64,000 nt of DNA from an uncultured Pelagibacteraceae bacterium (GCA_902560625.1 CACEMD010000002.1:1-64000), one strand, 5' to 3'. Positions 19,105 to 27,236 are shown, numbered from the stretch's first letter. Numbers and translations: made by a program. Notes: generated from the sequence alone by a model not told the origin.

Positions 19105-20308
19105 CAAGAATGGGTTCTGGGGAGGAAAATTCGGAGGTAATTTTATTCCTGAGACTTTAAAAAAACCAATCGATGACCTTACTGAAAATTTTGAGAAACT
19201 AAGAAACGATAAAAATTTTTTAAAAAAAAGAGATTATTATTTTCAAAATTATGTTGGCTCACCAACCCGTTTTATTAAATTAGACAACTTATCAGACTAT
19301 ATAAATGGTGCACAAATCTGGGCTAAAGTCGTTTCTGATGCGAATGGAGGTGCTCATAAAATTTATAATGCTGTTGTACATGCTTTAATCTGTAAAAGTA
19401 TGGGAAAAAAATACATTGTCGGTGATACAGGGGCTGGATATGCGGGGAAAATGTTAAGTATGGCTGCAAAAAAATTTGGACTTAAATGTAAAATATTTAT
19501 GGGTGCAAAAGATATTAAACGACAGAAACCGAATTGCGATGCAATGAAAAAAAATGGAGCTCAAATTATTCCTGTATATACAGGAAGCCAAACTTTAGTA
19601 GACGCTGTAAGTGAATGCATGAGATATTGGGTTTCTAATTGTGATACTACTCATATGTGTGTGGGATCTACTGTTGGACCAAATATATTTGTAAAAATTT
19701 GTGGTTGGAGTACATCTCAAATTTCGCGAGAATTAAAATCACAGATCATTGAAGAATTTGGATTAATACCAAAAAAACTTAAACTATATAATTGTGTAGG
19801 TGGTGGATCATCAAGTTATGGTTTTTGGAGTCATTTTATGGATTTAAATAAAAAACAAGTAGAATTTATTGGAGTAGAGGCTGGTGGACCAAAAAAAAGT
19901 AAAAAACATGCAGCACCTCTAACTTATGGGTCTAGAATTGGAGTGCTTCATGGTGCAATGCAATATGTTAATCAAGATAAAATAGGTCAAATTGAAGAGA
20001 CAGAATCGATATCTGCTGGACTGGATTATCCTGGGGTATCACCTTTACATTGTTTTTTAAAAGATACAAAGAGAGCAAGATATACTGCAGCAAGTGATGA
20101 AGATGCCCTTAAAGCTTACCAGATTGTTACTAAATACGAATCTCTTCAACCGTCGCTTGAACCAAGTCATGCATTTCATGTTGCAATAAGTGAGAGTAGA
20201 AAATTAAGTAAAGATACAATTGTAGTAGTTAACAGTTGTGGAGATGCTTACAAAGATAGTGCTATTTTGAAAAAAAAATTAGGAAAAAAATATGTTAAAT
20301 CCAATTAG
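19061..20308 (+). CDS. trpB: Tryptophan synthase beta subunit, divergent active site
   Basis: PLP enzyme of 415 residues that joins indole and serine. Family landmarks: GGAHKIYNA with the Schiff-base lysine (Lys87 in Salmonella numbering), GAKDIKRQKPN, GSTVGPN, the phosphate loop VGGGSSSYG, GVEAGGPKKSKKHAAPL, SAGLDYPGVSP and LEPSHAFH. By gap-free counting from Lys87, catalytic Glu109 is Asp (GDTGAGYAG against ETGAGQHG), Gln114-His115 are Tyr-Ala, Lys167 is Val, and the pyridine-contacting Ser377 appears to be Cys. Arg141 and Asp305 are kept. It overlaps trpF by 44 bases and trpA by 17. Position in the trp operon supports TrpB despite the changes. Confidence 0.85.
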   Translation: MIKLKKKVPLIDQHDKNGFWGGKFGGNFIPETLKKPIDDLTENFEKLRNDKNFLKKRDYYFQNYVGSPTRFIKLDNLSDYINGAQIWAKVVSDANGGAHKIYNAVVHALICKSMGKKYIVGDTGAGYAGKMLSMAAKKFGLKCKIFMGAKDIKRQKPNCDAMKKNGAQIIPVYTGSQTLVDAVSECMRYWVSNCDTTHMCVGSTVGPNIFVKICGWSTSQISRELKSQIIEEFGLIPKKLKLYNCVGGGSSSYGFWSHFMDLNKKQVEFIGVEAGGPKKSKKHAAPLTYGSRIGVLHGAMQYVNQDKIGQIEETESISAGLDYPGVSPLHCFLKDTKRARYTAASDEDALKAYQIVTKYESLQPSLEPSHAFHVAISESRKLSKDTIVVVNSCGDAYKDSAILKKKLGKKYVKSN

Positions 20309-21092
20309 TCTTGCTTTTAAAAATGTTAAAAAACAAAATAGACCAGCATTATTAACTTATACTGTTGCTGGAGATAGCTCTAAAAAAAAATCATTAGATA
20401 TTCTTAAGTCAATATCTAATTATGCAGATATTTGCGAACTAGGGTTCCCACACAATACACCGATAGCAGATGGAGGTCAAATTCAAACAAGTTCTTTTAG
20501 AGCAATTAAAAATGGAATTAAAATGAACGATGTTTTTAAAATTGTTAGGGATTTTAAAAAATACAAGTTTCATAAACCATTAATTTTAATGGGATATTAC
20601 AATATGATTTACCAGTTTGGTGAAAACAATTTTATTAAAAAATGTGAAAGTTCAGGAGTAGACGGTTTAATTATAGTAGATTTACCTTATCCAGAGAATA
20701 AAAAATTTTCAAAAAAATGTAAAAAAAAAAATATATCCTTTATTCAACTAATTTCGCCAACTACTTCTTTTAAAAGAGCAAAAAAAATAATAAAAGATTC
20801 TCATAATATGATTTATTATATCAGCATGCTTTCAACTACAGGACAAAGATTAAAAGTGTCTCCAAGAAAAATAATAGAAAATTATAATAAAATTAAAAAT
20901 ATAAATCCAAAAAAAAATTGTGTTATTGGATTCGGAATAACAGAAAAAACTATTGGAAAACTCAAAAAGGCTGATGGATTAGTTGTTGGCAGTGCTATAT
21001 GCAAGAAAATTACAGAAAGTATTAAAAAAAGACAAAATACTGTCACAAATGTGAGCCATATGGTAAGAAACCTTAAAAATAAAATTTTATGA
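20292..21092 (+). CDS. trpA: Tryptophan synthase alpha subunit
   Basis: TIM-barrel subunit of 266 residues that cleaves indole-3-glycerol phosphate. Catalytic Glu49 and Asp60 are both present in ELGFPHNTPIADGGQIQ (about 48-64 here). In the canonical sequence this stretch reads ELGVPFSDPLADGPTIQ, so Asp56, which contacts Lys167 of the beta subunit, is Thr here. Other elements: VDGLIIVDLP, the active-site loop STTGQRLKVS with Thr183 kept, and the phosphate-binding GFGI and VVGSAI segments. The gene overlaps trpB by 17 bases and accD by 4. Length is normal. Confidence 0.92.
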   Translation: MLNPISLAFKNVKKQNRPALLTYTVAGDSSKKKSLDILKSISNYADICELGFPHNTPIADGGQIQTSSFRAIKNGIKMNDVFKIVRDFKKYKFHKPLILMGYYNMIYQFGENNFIKKCESSGVDGLIIVDLPYPENKKFSKKCKKKNISFIQLISPTTSFKRAKKIIKDSHNMIYYISMLSTTGQRLKVSPRKIIENYNKIKNINPKKNCVIGFGITEKTIGKLKKADGLVVGSAICKKITESIKKRQNTVTNVSHMVRNLKNKIL

Positions 21093-22018
21093 ATTGGATA
21101 ACAAAAGCTTTAATTTTTGGAGAAAAAATTAAAAAAGTATTAAAAAAAAGACCCTCAAAAGAAGATATAGAAAATTCAGATTGGACTAATTGTTGTAAGG
21201 GTCCAATTTTAAAAAAAGAACTAGAAGAAAATTTAAGTGTATGTAAATTATGCGATAAGCATCATAGAATTACTCCAATACAAAGATTTGATATTCTATT
21301 TGGTAAAAATTCTTATGAAATATTAGATACTCCTATACCAGCAGAAGATCCACTGAATTGGTCAGATACTAAATCTTATAAAGAAAGATTAAGAAGTGCT
21401 CAAAAGAAAACTAAACAAAATTGTGCGGCTTTAATTGCCAAAGGTAATCTTAATGGTATAGAGGTTACAGCTGGGGCTATTAACTTTAATTTCATTGGAG
21501 GTTCGGTAGGAGCTGCTGAGGGTGAGGCCATACTCTATGGAGCGCAACACGCAATTGATAACAAAACTCCTTATGTATTTTTTCCATGTGGAGGAGGTCA
21601 AAGAATGTTTGAAAGTCCAATTGCACTTGCAAATATGACAAGAACTACAATAGCAATAAATGAACTTAAGAAAAAAAATCTACCTTATATCGTGTGTTTT
21701 ACTGACCCAACTGCTGGCGGTATAACAGCTTCATTCGCAATGTTGGGTGATATTCATTTAGCTGAACCTGGATGTTTAATTGCTTTTGCAGGAAAAAAAG
21801 TTATACAGGCCACAGTTAAAGAAGAATTAGGTCAAGAATTTCAAACATCGGAGTTTTTAGAAAAACACGGTTTTGTAGATAAAATTATACCTCGAAAAGA
21901 ACTAAAAGAAAAAATAACAATGCTTTTATCAATATTGCTAAAGAAGAATTCTAATGTAGATTCCGATCAACCAAATGAAACTTCAGAATTTAATTTCGAA
22001 ACTAGAGAAGCATCATAA
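21089..22018 (+). CDS. accD: Acetyl-CoA carboxylase carboxyltransferase subunit beta
   Basis: Crotonase-fold subunit of 309 residues that, with AccA, transfers carboxyl from carboxybiotin to acetyl-CoA. The core is canonical: GGSVGAAEGEAI, FFPCGGGQRMFESP, DPTAGGITASFAMLGDI, and GKKVIQATVKEELGQEFQTSEFL (in pieces). The N-terminal zinc ribbon is altered: the usual C-x2-C first pair is an adjacent Cys-Cys (WTNCCKGP, about 31-38), two residues shorter, while the second pair CKLC is kept. It sits in the alphaproteobacterial trpA-accD-folC order and overlaps folC by 44 bases. Confidence 0.93.
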   Translation: MNWITKALIFGEKIKKVLKKRPSKEDIENSDWTNCCKGPILKKELEENLSVCKLCDKHHRITPIQRFDILFGKNSYEILDTPIPAEDPLNWSDTKSYKERLRSAQKKTKQNCAALIAKGNLNGIEVTAGAINFNFIGGSVGAAEGEAILYGAQHAIDNKTPYVFFPCGGGQRMFESPIALANMTRTTIAINELKKKNLPYIVCFTDPTAGGITASFAMLGDIHLAEPGCLIAFAGKKVIQATVKEELGQEFQTSEFLEKHGFVDKIIPRKELKEKITMLLSILLKKNSNVDSDQPNETSEFNFETREAS

Positions 22019-23240
22019 AAAAAAGATTGATTTAACCTTAAATAGAACTTTTAATCTTTTAAAAAAATTAGGTAATCCTCAAAATAAACTTAAAAACGTT
22101 ATAAATGTTGTTGGTACAAATTCAAAGGCTAGTATGTCATACAGCCTTAAATCTATTTTAAATCAAGCTGGTTATAAATGTAATTTATACACATCTCCTC
22201 ATCTTCAATCTTTAAGTGAAAGATTTATATTTAATGATAAAGAAATAAAAGATGATGAGCTAATTCAATTGCTAAATGACATTGAAAAAGTTTTGGGAGA
22301 AGATAATGCAAGTCTTTTTGAGATTTTAACCTGTGCATTTTTAAAATATGCTGAAAATTATAAAGATAATATTAATATAATTGAAGCAGGACTTTTTTTT
22401 CAATTTGATAGTACTAATGTTTTTAAAGATAACCTTCTAACATTATTAGGTTTAATACACACAGATCATACACAATGGCTAACTAATAAGACTATTGATG
22501 GCATAATTTATGAAAAAACTTGTAAACTTTTGAATTCCAATATTTTCATTAACAGACAGTTAACCGAAGAAATTAGAATTAAAATTGAAAAAGCTTTAGA
22601 AAATAATTCATCAAATAAATATTTTTTTGGAAAAAATTTTAATATTTTAAAGGCTGAAAATAACTTTATTCATTATAAAGACGAAATTGGAGAAATATTA
22701 CTACCAGAACCGAACCTTTTAGGTGATCATCAATTATATAATATAAGTACTTCTATAGCTGCATCAAGAAAAATGTTTAATGTCAAAGATGAAAATATAA
22801 AAAAGGGCATTGTGAATATTAAACTCAAAGGACGTTTACAGGAAATTAGTTCTGGTAAATTAAAGAAACTTGTCGGAAATAATAGATTGATTATTGATGG
22901 AGGTCACAATGAAAGTTCAAGTATATGTATTTCAAATTGGGTAAAACAACAAAGTCATGATGTTCATCTTATTTGTGGAATGCTTAAAGATAAAGAACAT
23001 AAAGAATTTATAAAACATTTTAAAAATAAAGTTAAATCAATAACCTTGATAGATATCCCAAATCAGGAGGGATCTATCAAAAATGAGGAGTTTAAAAAAA
23101 AATTAAATGATCCTGATTTAAATATTATTTTATCTGAAAGTATCGAGGATAGTATAAAATCTATTTCTCAATATAATAATTCAACTTGCTTGTGTGTGGG
23201 TAGTCTTTATTTAGCAGGTGAGGTCTTAAACCGTAACTAA
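21975..23240 (+). CDS. folC: Folylpolyglutamate synthase / dihydrofolate synthase
   Basis: Mur-ligase-type enzyme of 421 residues that adds glutamate to folates. The overall order is recognisable: VVGTNSKASMSYSLK (P-loop, about 45-59), YTSPHLQSLSERF, EAGLFFQFDSTNVF, GLIHTDHTQWL, and the C-terminal domain with IIDGGHNESSS and GSLYLAGEVL. Several normally strict positions differ: the P-loop is GTNSKAS instead of GTNGKGS, and GLGGRLDATN reads GLFFQFDSTN. It begins inside accD in another frame and ends 4 bases into the convergent thioredoxin locus. Family call secure from order and ends; activity less certain. Confidence 0.85.
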   Translation: MKLQNLISKLEKHHKKKIDLTLNRTFNLLKKLGNPQNKLKNVINVVGTNSKASMSYSLKSILNQAGYKCNLYTSPHLQSLSERFIFNDKEIKDDELIQLLNDIEKVLGEDNASLFEILTCAFLKYAENYKDNINIIEAGLFFQFDSTNVFKDNLLTLLGLIHTDHTQWLTNKTIDGIIYEKTCKLLNSNIFINRQLTEEIRIKIEKALENNSSNKYFFGKNFNILKAENNFIHYKDEIGEILLPEPNLLGDHQLYNISTSIAASRKMFNVKDENIKKGIVNIKLKGRLQEISSGKLKKLVGNNRLIIDGGHNESSSICISNWVKQQSHDVHLICGMLKDKEHKEFIKHFKNKVKSITLIDIPNQEGSIKNEEFKKKLNDPDLNIILSESIEDSIKSISQYNNSTCLCVGSLYLAGEVLNRN

Positions 23241-23608
23241 ATATTTTCCTCAATCCAAGAAACAATATTAGATTTTGTTGTTGCACCGATTTTTTGTGCT
23301 TTAAGTTCTCCATCTTTAAATAAAAGCATTGTGGGAATTCCCCGGATTCCATACTTCGTTGGGGTATTTGGCTCGTTATCGATATTATGTTTTGCAATTG
23401 TTACCTTATCAGTCATCTCATTAGAAATTTCTTCCAATACAGGTCCAATCTGTTTACACGGTCCACTTGTTTTATGCCGATAGTCCCCCTGATCATGTGA
23501 TCAAGGGGACTATCGACACCATTCAGCCCAGAAGTCTACTATGACTGGTTTCCCAGCTTTTATAACTTCTGTCTCAAAATTCTCATCTGTTACATTTATT
23601 GTTGCCAT
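23237..23608 (-). pseudogene. trxA: Thioredoxin gene interrupted in the CGPC active site by a 51-bp insert
   Basis: Reading from 23608 on the minus strand gives [15 protein letters not shown], then [12 protein letters not shown], where codon 31 is the first active-site Cys. Fifty-one foreign bases follow (23465-23515), with TAG two codons in and TGA three codons later. Directly after, the frame resumes with GPCKQIGPVLEEIS and runs through GIRGIPTMLLFKDGE to a normal stop. Without the insert the gene encodes 106 residues, the standard thioredoxin length, with a perfect WCGPCK motif, cis-Pro loop (GIPT) and no other lesion. TrxA reduces protein disulfides, including ribonucleotide reductase. 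The gene is convergent with folC. It may be a recently broken gene, an assembly artefact, or a gene whose insert is removed or skipped; see findings. Confidence 0.88.
23465..23515 (-). repeat. 51-bp hairpin-forming insert within trxA
   Basis: On the coding (minus) strand the insert starts CGATAGTCCCCTTGATCA, then CA, then TGATCAGGGGGACTATCG: two 18-base arms that pair completely except for one G-T wobble (hairpin 23478-23515). A 13-base AT-rich tail (23465-23477) completes the unit. GC is 24 of 51 bases, far above the surroundings. The bases GT occur both just before the insert and at its end, so the exact boundary can slide by 2 bases. It keeps the reading frame (17 codons) but contains TAG and TGA in frame. 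No second copy was noticed in the window. Confidence 0.85.
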
Positions 23609-23674
23609 AGAACTTTTATATTAATAAATGAATTTAATTCAACTAATAAAATTTTTTTTTTAAATTTATTAACA

Positions 23675-25105
23675 TCATATATTTTCATAATTTTTTTGTA
23701 TTGACATAACATGATCATTTAATTCATCTAAAAATTTTAACTTTACTTCATCGTTTTCATTAGTATATTTGTCTCTAAGAGTATCAATCTCAGAAAAGCA
23801 GGTTGGAATTGTCCACCATTCTTCTTTTTTCTCACTCAAAATCCTTTTAGCAATCCCTTTTTTGATAGACTTAAACATATTTTGAGGAAGTACATCGGGA
23901 GCCTCCTGATAAATTATTTTTTTTCCAAATGCTACTAACCTCTCGTCCTCAAATTTATCCAATAGTTTTAACTTTTCATCCCATGGTGCTGCATGCCAAG
24001 CAGGAAAAAGGGCTGTGTCCTTGTTTGATGTAAACTTCTTGTAAATGCTTTGTTCTGCATAAATATCCTCCTGAGATTTTGATTGTTCTTTTTCTTCGGC
24101 TATTTCTCTTAAAGCTGTAAGAATATTTTGTGAAAATTTTTCGTTCTCTCTGACTAATTTTGCCCTTTTTTTAATTAAACTTGGATCTATTGCATTATAC
24201 GGCTCAACTTTCATTCCATAATCCGCATCAAGTATAATTGGTGCTTTATTTGATCTAATTGTTCTTAAAAATTTAGGTGTTTTTTTCATCTCCATCTTTA
24301 ATTCATTAATTGACATATTTAGTAATGGCTCAACATTAACTCTAAGATCAACCGCTTGTCCCCATTGATAAACAGGATGAATACAATATTTCGGATTTAA
24401 TGGGGAACATAAATATAACCTGGATTTCCCATAAAAATATTCATTTAAAGTAATTATTTCTTCTTTTTTAAAAATTGTTTCTGCATCTAACCTGCTTGAT
24501 GTTCTTAAAAACATATCCCAAGTCTTTGGTTGTTTTTTTTTAATGATACTTAAAATCTTGGCTGTTAAAGTTGCATCTGTTAAAGCGCTATGAGCATCAC
24601 TCGAGTCTAATCCTTGCATTCTTGCTAGTGACTCTAATTTAAATACGGGATTATTTTTTTCATTTATTTCAGTTTCTAAAACAGATGTATCTATAGCATA
24701 AGCTGCTCTTGCTATATTAATCCCGTCATGACGTTTATTAGGTGAAGCATTTGTAATGTATGGATACCTTATGCCTCTAAAAAATTCTTTCCTGATCATT
24801 TCATCATCAAATCCTATATTACTCCATCCAAGAAATATGCATGGAGACCATTTTTTGAAAGTTTTTTCAACTTCGCTAAGCATTTGATAATGACTTAAAT
24901 TTCCTTGAGTTAATTGTTTAATGCTTGTTTTATTGACAATTAAGGCCATTGCTTGTGGAATTTCGCCTTCTGGCAATCTACATCTAAAATTAAATCTATC
25001 TTTTTCTTTAAAACTTTCATCAACTAATATTCCACCAATTTCAATAATGCTTCCAAAATCAGTGCTTGCGCTTGATGACTCAATATCCCAAATAGCTAAA
25101 TTCAT
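23675..25105 (-). CDS. sbcB: Exodeoxyribonuclease I-like 3'-5' exonuclease
   Basis: Protein of 476 residues, close to E. coli ExoI (475). The DEDD exonuclease motifs are present: LAIWDIESSS (Asp/Glu of motif I, about 3-12), GWSNIGFDDEMIRKEFF (motif II, about 93-109), and DAHSALTDATLTAKI (motif III, His and Asp, about 170-184). The SH3-like and C-terminal helical parts follow (HPVYQWGQAVDLRVN near 240). ExoI digests single-stranded DNA 3' to 5' in recombination and mismatch repair. It is the last of three DNA-processing genes on this strand (rmuC, PD-(D/E)XK nuclease, sbcB), which suggests a shared repair role. Confidence 0.88.
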   Translation of the reverse strand: MNLAIWDIESSSASTDFGSIIEIGGILVDESFKEKDRFNFRCRLPEGEIPQAMALIVNKTSIKQLTQGNLSHYQMLSEVEKTFKKWSPCIFLGWSNIGFDDEMIRKEFFRGIRYPYITNASPNKRHDGINIARAAYAIDTSVLETEINEKNNPVFKLESLARMQGLDSSDAHSALTDATLTAKILSIIKKKQPKTWDMFLRTSSRLDAETIFKKEEIITLNEYFYGKSRLYLCSPLNPKYCIHPVYQWGQAVDLRVNVEPLLNMSINELKMEMKKTPKFLRTIRSNKAPIILDADYGMKVEPYNAIDPSLIKKRAKLVRENEKFSQNILTALREIAEEKEQSKSQEDIYAEQSIYKKFTSNKDTALFPAWHAAPWDEKLKLLDKFEDERLVAFGKKIIYQEAPDVLPQNMFKSIKKGIAKRILSEKKEEWWTIPTCFSEIDTLRDKYTNENDEVKLKFLDELNDHVMSIQKNYENI

Positions 25106-25235
25106 ATATCAATTATCCTTTTAAAAGCTATGTTTTGATGAGTGCTTAGATTATTTTTTTTAAGACTAAACCATTTGCATCTAAACAAGTAGCTCTTAGT
25201 TAGTAATATCTCTTCTAAGATTATATCTATGAAAG

Positions 25236-25922
25236 TCAACTTAAATTATTCATTTCCCTAAATTTCTTTACTCTTCCTAGAAATAAATTTTGATACATGA
25301 GCAACTCTGCTTCTTCAATTTTAAAATCTTGAAACAAATTATCTACAGTGCATAACAATATTACTCCTGACGTAATATTCGTTTTATAAACAACATTATG
25401 AGCCAAAGTGTATGCACCTAGTTGTAAAAAATAATCTTGAATATAATCTACCTTTTTTGGTTTATTTGCTTGTTTAAAGTCTATAATAGCTTCTTTTCCT
25501 TGATAGATACCAACAAGATCTGCTGTACCAGCATATTTTTCTGGATAGTGAAGCGTTGTTTCCATTCCAAATATTTCTTCTAATTTTCCTTTAATACCCT
25601 TGTCAATTATTTCTTTAGCCATATTTTTATATTGTTCATTACTCTCAAAAAAAGTCTCATTAATTCGTCCCCTTAGAAAATCTTCAATATAAGAATGCAT
25701 TGATGTACCCCTGCTTGATGCCTCAGTTTTAATTTTATTTGCCTCTTTATAACCAACTCTTTGTTTCCAATTTTCTAATGCTGCTTTATCTTCCTCAGAT
25801 TTAGTAGCTTGCAATATAGAGGTGACACTTGGTAATTTTTCATCGCCTAATAAATATTTCCTTAAACCATCTTCTTTAGATCTTGAGAATTTTGGATAAT
25901 TAAATTTATTATTCCACTTCAT
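25236..25922 (-). CDS. PD-(D/E)XK nuclease, MGME1/phage-exonuclease-like
   Basis: Protein of 228 residues. After an N-terminal LPSVTSILQATKS element it shows EASSRGTSMHSYIEDFL (motif with the H-x2-E pair) and the catalytic core YAGTADLVGIYQGKEAIIDFK, i.e. Asp...Asp-x-Lys of PD-(D/E)XK nucleases, then a Q-L-x-AYTLA helix typical of RecB-like and mitochondrial MGME1-like exonucleases. Such proteins occur both in alphaproteobacterial chromosomes and in phages. Here its neighbours are rmuC and sbcB, so a role in processing DNA ends is the simplest reading. The 130 bases between it and sbcB show nothing recognisable. Confidence 0.7.
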   Translation of the reverse strand: MKWNNKFNYPKFSRSKEDGLRKYLLGDEKLPSVTSILQATKSEEDKAALENWKQRVGYKEANKIKTEASSRGTSMHSYIEDFLRGRINETFFESNEQYKNMAKEIIDKGIKGKLEEIFGMETTLHYPEKYAGTADLVGIYQGKEAIIDFKQANKPKKVDYIQDYFLQLGAYTLAHNVVYKTNITSGVILLCTVDNLFQDFKIEEAELLMYQNLFLGRVKKFREMNNLS

Positions 25923-25958
25923 TTTTTAACTTATAGATGTATTTAATTTAAAATAAAA

Positions 25959-27014
25959 TTAGTTTTTAAGTTGCTTTGAATGATCAACAAATTTTTCTAC
26001 ATTCTCTGTCTTGGCGGCTATTTCAACTTGCTCGGGATCTTTTATATTTTCTAAGGTTCTTGTAATTGATCTTGCATCTTTTCCAAAACTATCAACAACA
26101 CCCATAGCTTCTTCAAGTTTTTTTCTAAGAACAAGTACATTGTCAAAATGTTTAGAAAACCTCGTACTAATTGTTTTTAAGTGGTCATAAATTTCAGTGG
26201 CATGTTTTTGAACTTTAAGAGTTTGAAAACCCATGTGCAATGATTGTAAATAAGCTGATAGTGTATTAGGGCCTAATATTACTACTTTGTATTTTTTCAT
26301 TAATTCTTGGGTTAATAATTCTTTTGTGCTTGGATCTTGATATGATGTTAATTCAGAAAATAAACTTTCGGTTGGAGCATATACAATTGCAAAGTCAGTA
26401 GTTTTTGGTGGAACAATATATTTCTCATTAATATTTTTAGCTTTGTCTTTAAATGCTCTTGCTAATTTTGATCTTGCATCTGAAGCACCTTTTTTGTCAT
26501 CTGCTTGGTAAGCATCGTCAATTGCTTTGAACTTTTCTACTGGAAAATGGCTATCTACTGGAACTAAAACACCGTCTTGAAGTTTAATTGCAAATTCTAC
26601 ATTTTCAGAGGTATCTTCTTTCATCTTAACATTTGAAATAAATTGAGATGAGGGTAATAAATCTTTTAATAAAGATGCCAAACTAAACTCAGCTAAAGTT
26701 CCATATTTTTTTACACCTGCTAAAATTTTGTTAATACCCTCCTGACTTTTATTTAAATTCTCCACTTGAGTATTAAAAGCTGAAACCTTCTCGTTAACAG
26801 ATGTCAAAGTTTGCGTCATATCTCTTGTGACATCCTTGGACAAGTTATTGAATGAGGCAGACATAGTGTTAAATGAATTATTTATGCTTTCTTTTAAATT
26901 ATTAAGCTCTTGATTATTCTCTTTTGTCTCATCTTTATTTTTTCGCTGAGTGACCAATAGATAAATAACGATACCTATTAGCAGTAAAATTATATATGAT
27001 AACGAATCTTGCAT
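25959..27014 (-). CDS. rmuC: DNA recombination protein RmuC
   Basis: Protein of 351 residues: an N-terminal membrane anchor (about 4-22), a coiled coil of about 80 residues with regular Asn/Ser/Leu spacing (about 30-95), then the RmuC domain with LAEFSLASLLKDLLPSSQF, VPVDSHFPVEKF, YIVPPKTTDFAIVYAPTESL (in pieces) and the GPNTLSAYLQSLHMGFQTL helix. RmuC limits inversions at short inverted repeats and is classed as a putative nuclease-like recombination factor. It leads the rmuC, nuclease, sbcB series. Length is somewhat below E. coli RmuC (475), as in other alphaproteobacteria. Confidence 0.9.
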   Translation of the reverse strand: MQDSLSYIILLLIGIVIYLLVTQRKNKDETKENNQELNNLKESINNSFNTMSASFNNLSKDVTRDMTQTLTSVNEKVSAFNTQVENLNKSQEGINKILAGVKKYGTLAEFSLASLLKDLLPSSQFISNVKMKEDTSENVEFAIKLQDGVLVPVDSHFPVEKFKAIDDAYQADDKKGASDARSKLARAFKDKAKNINEKYIVPPKTTDFAIVYAPTESLFSELTSYQDPSTKELLTQELMKKYKVVILGPNTLSAYLQSLHMGFQTLKVQKHATEIYDHLKTISTRFSKHFDNVLVLRKKLEEAMGVVDSFGKDARSITRTLENIKDPEQVEIAAKTENVEKFVDHSKQLKN

Positions 27015-27104
27015 AGTATTTAGTGAATATTCCCCTTTTATTAAAAGTAAACAAGTAAAAAATATAAATTATGTGAAATGTGAATATTTATATATAATTA
27101 TATT

Positions 27105-27236
27105 ATGGATATATTTGTTATTATTAAAGTAACTATTATTATTGGTTTTGTGGTTTCAGCATTTTTAATTTTGAGAAATATAGATGTAATTAAAATTATT
27201 TTAAATTACTGGAAAGATAAATTACTTAGAAAATAG
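27105..27236 (+). CDS. Possible 43-residue single-pass membrane protein
   Basis: A short reading frame beginning ATG at 27105: MDIFVIIKVTIIIGFVVSAF, a hydrophobic helix of about 22 residues, followed by a basic tail ending KDKLLRK. Its end overlaps the convergent hisG stop by 15 bases. It fills the space between rmuC (starting divergently at 27014) and hisG. The membrane-helix-plus-basic-tail layout is typical of real small membrane proteins, but composition in such AT-rich DNA can produce it by chance. No clear ribosome-binding site. Confidence 0.35.
   Translation: MDIFVIIKVTIIIGFVVSAFLILRNIDVIKIILNYWKDKLLRK

Noticed and set aside
23237-23515. Programmed ribosome hopping with matched take-off and landing codons in trxA
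   Set aside because: Kept only as one hypothesis. The take-off codon would be TGT; the triplet before the resume point is AGT, and landing on the next TGT would delete Gly-Pro-Cys, so the classic matched-codon rule is not met.
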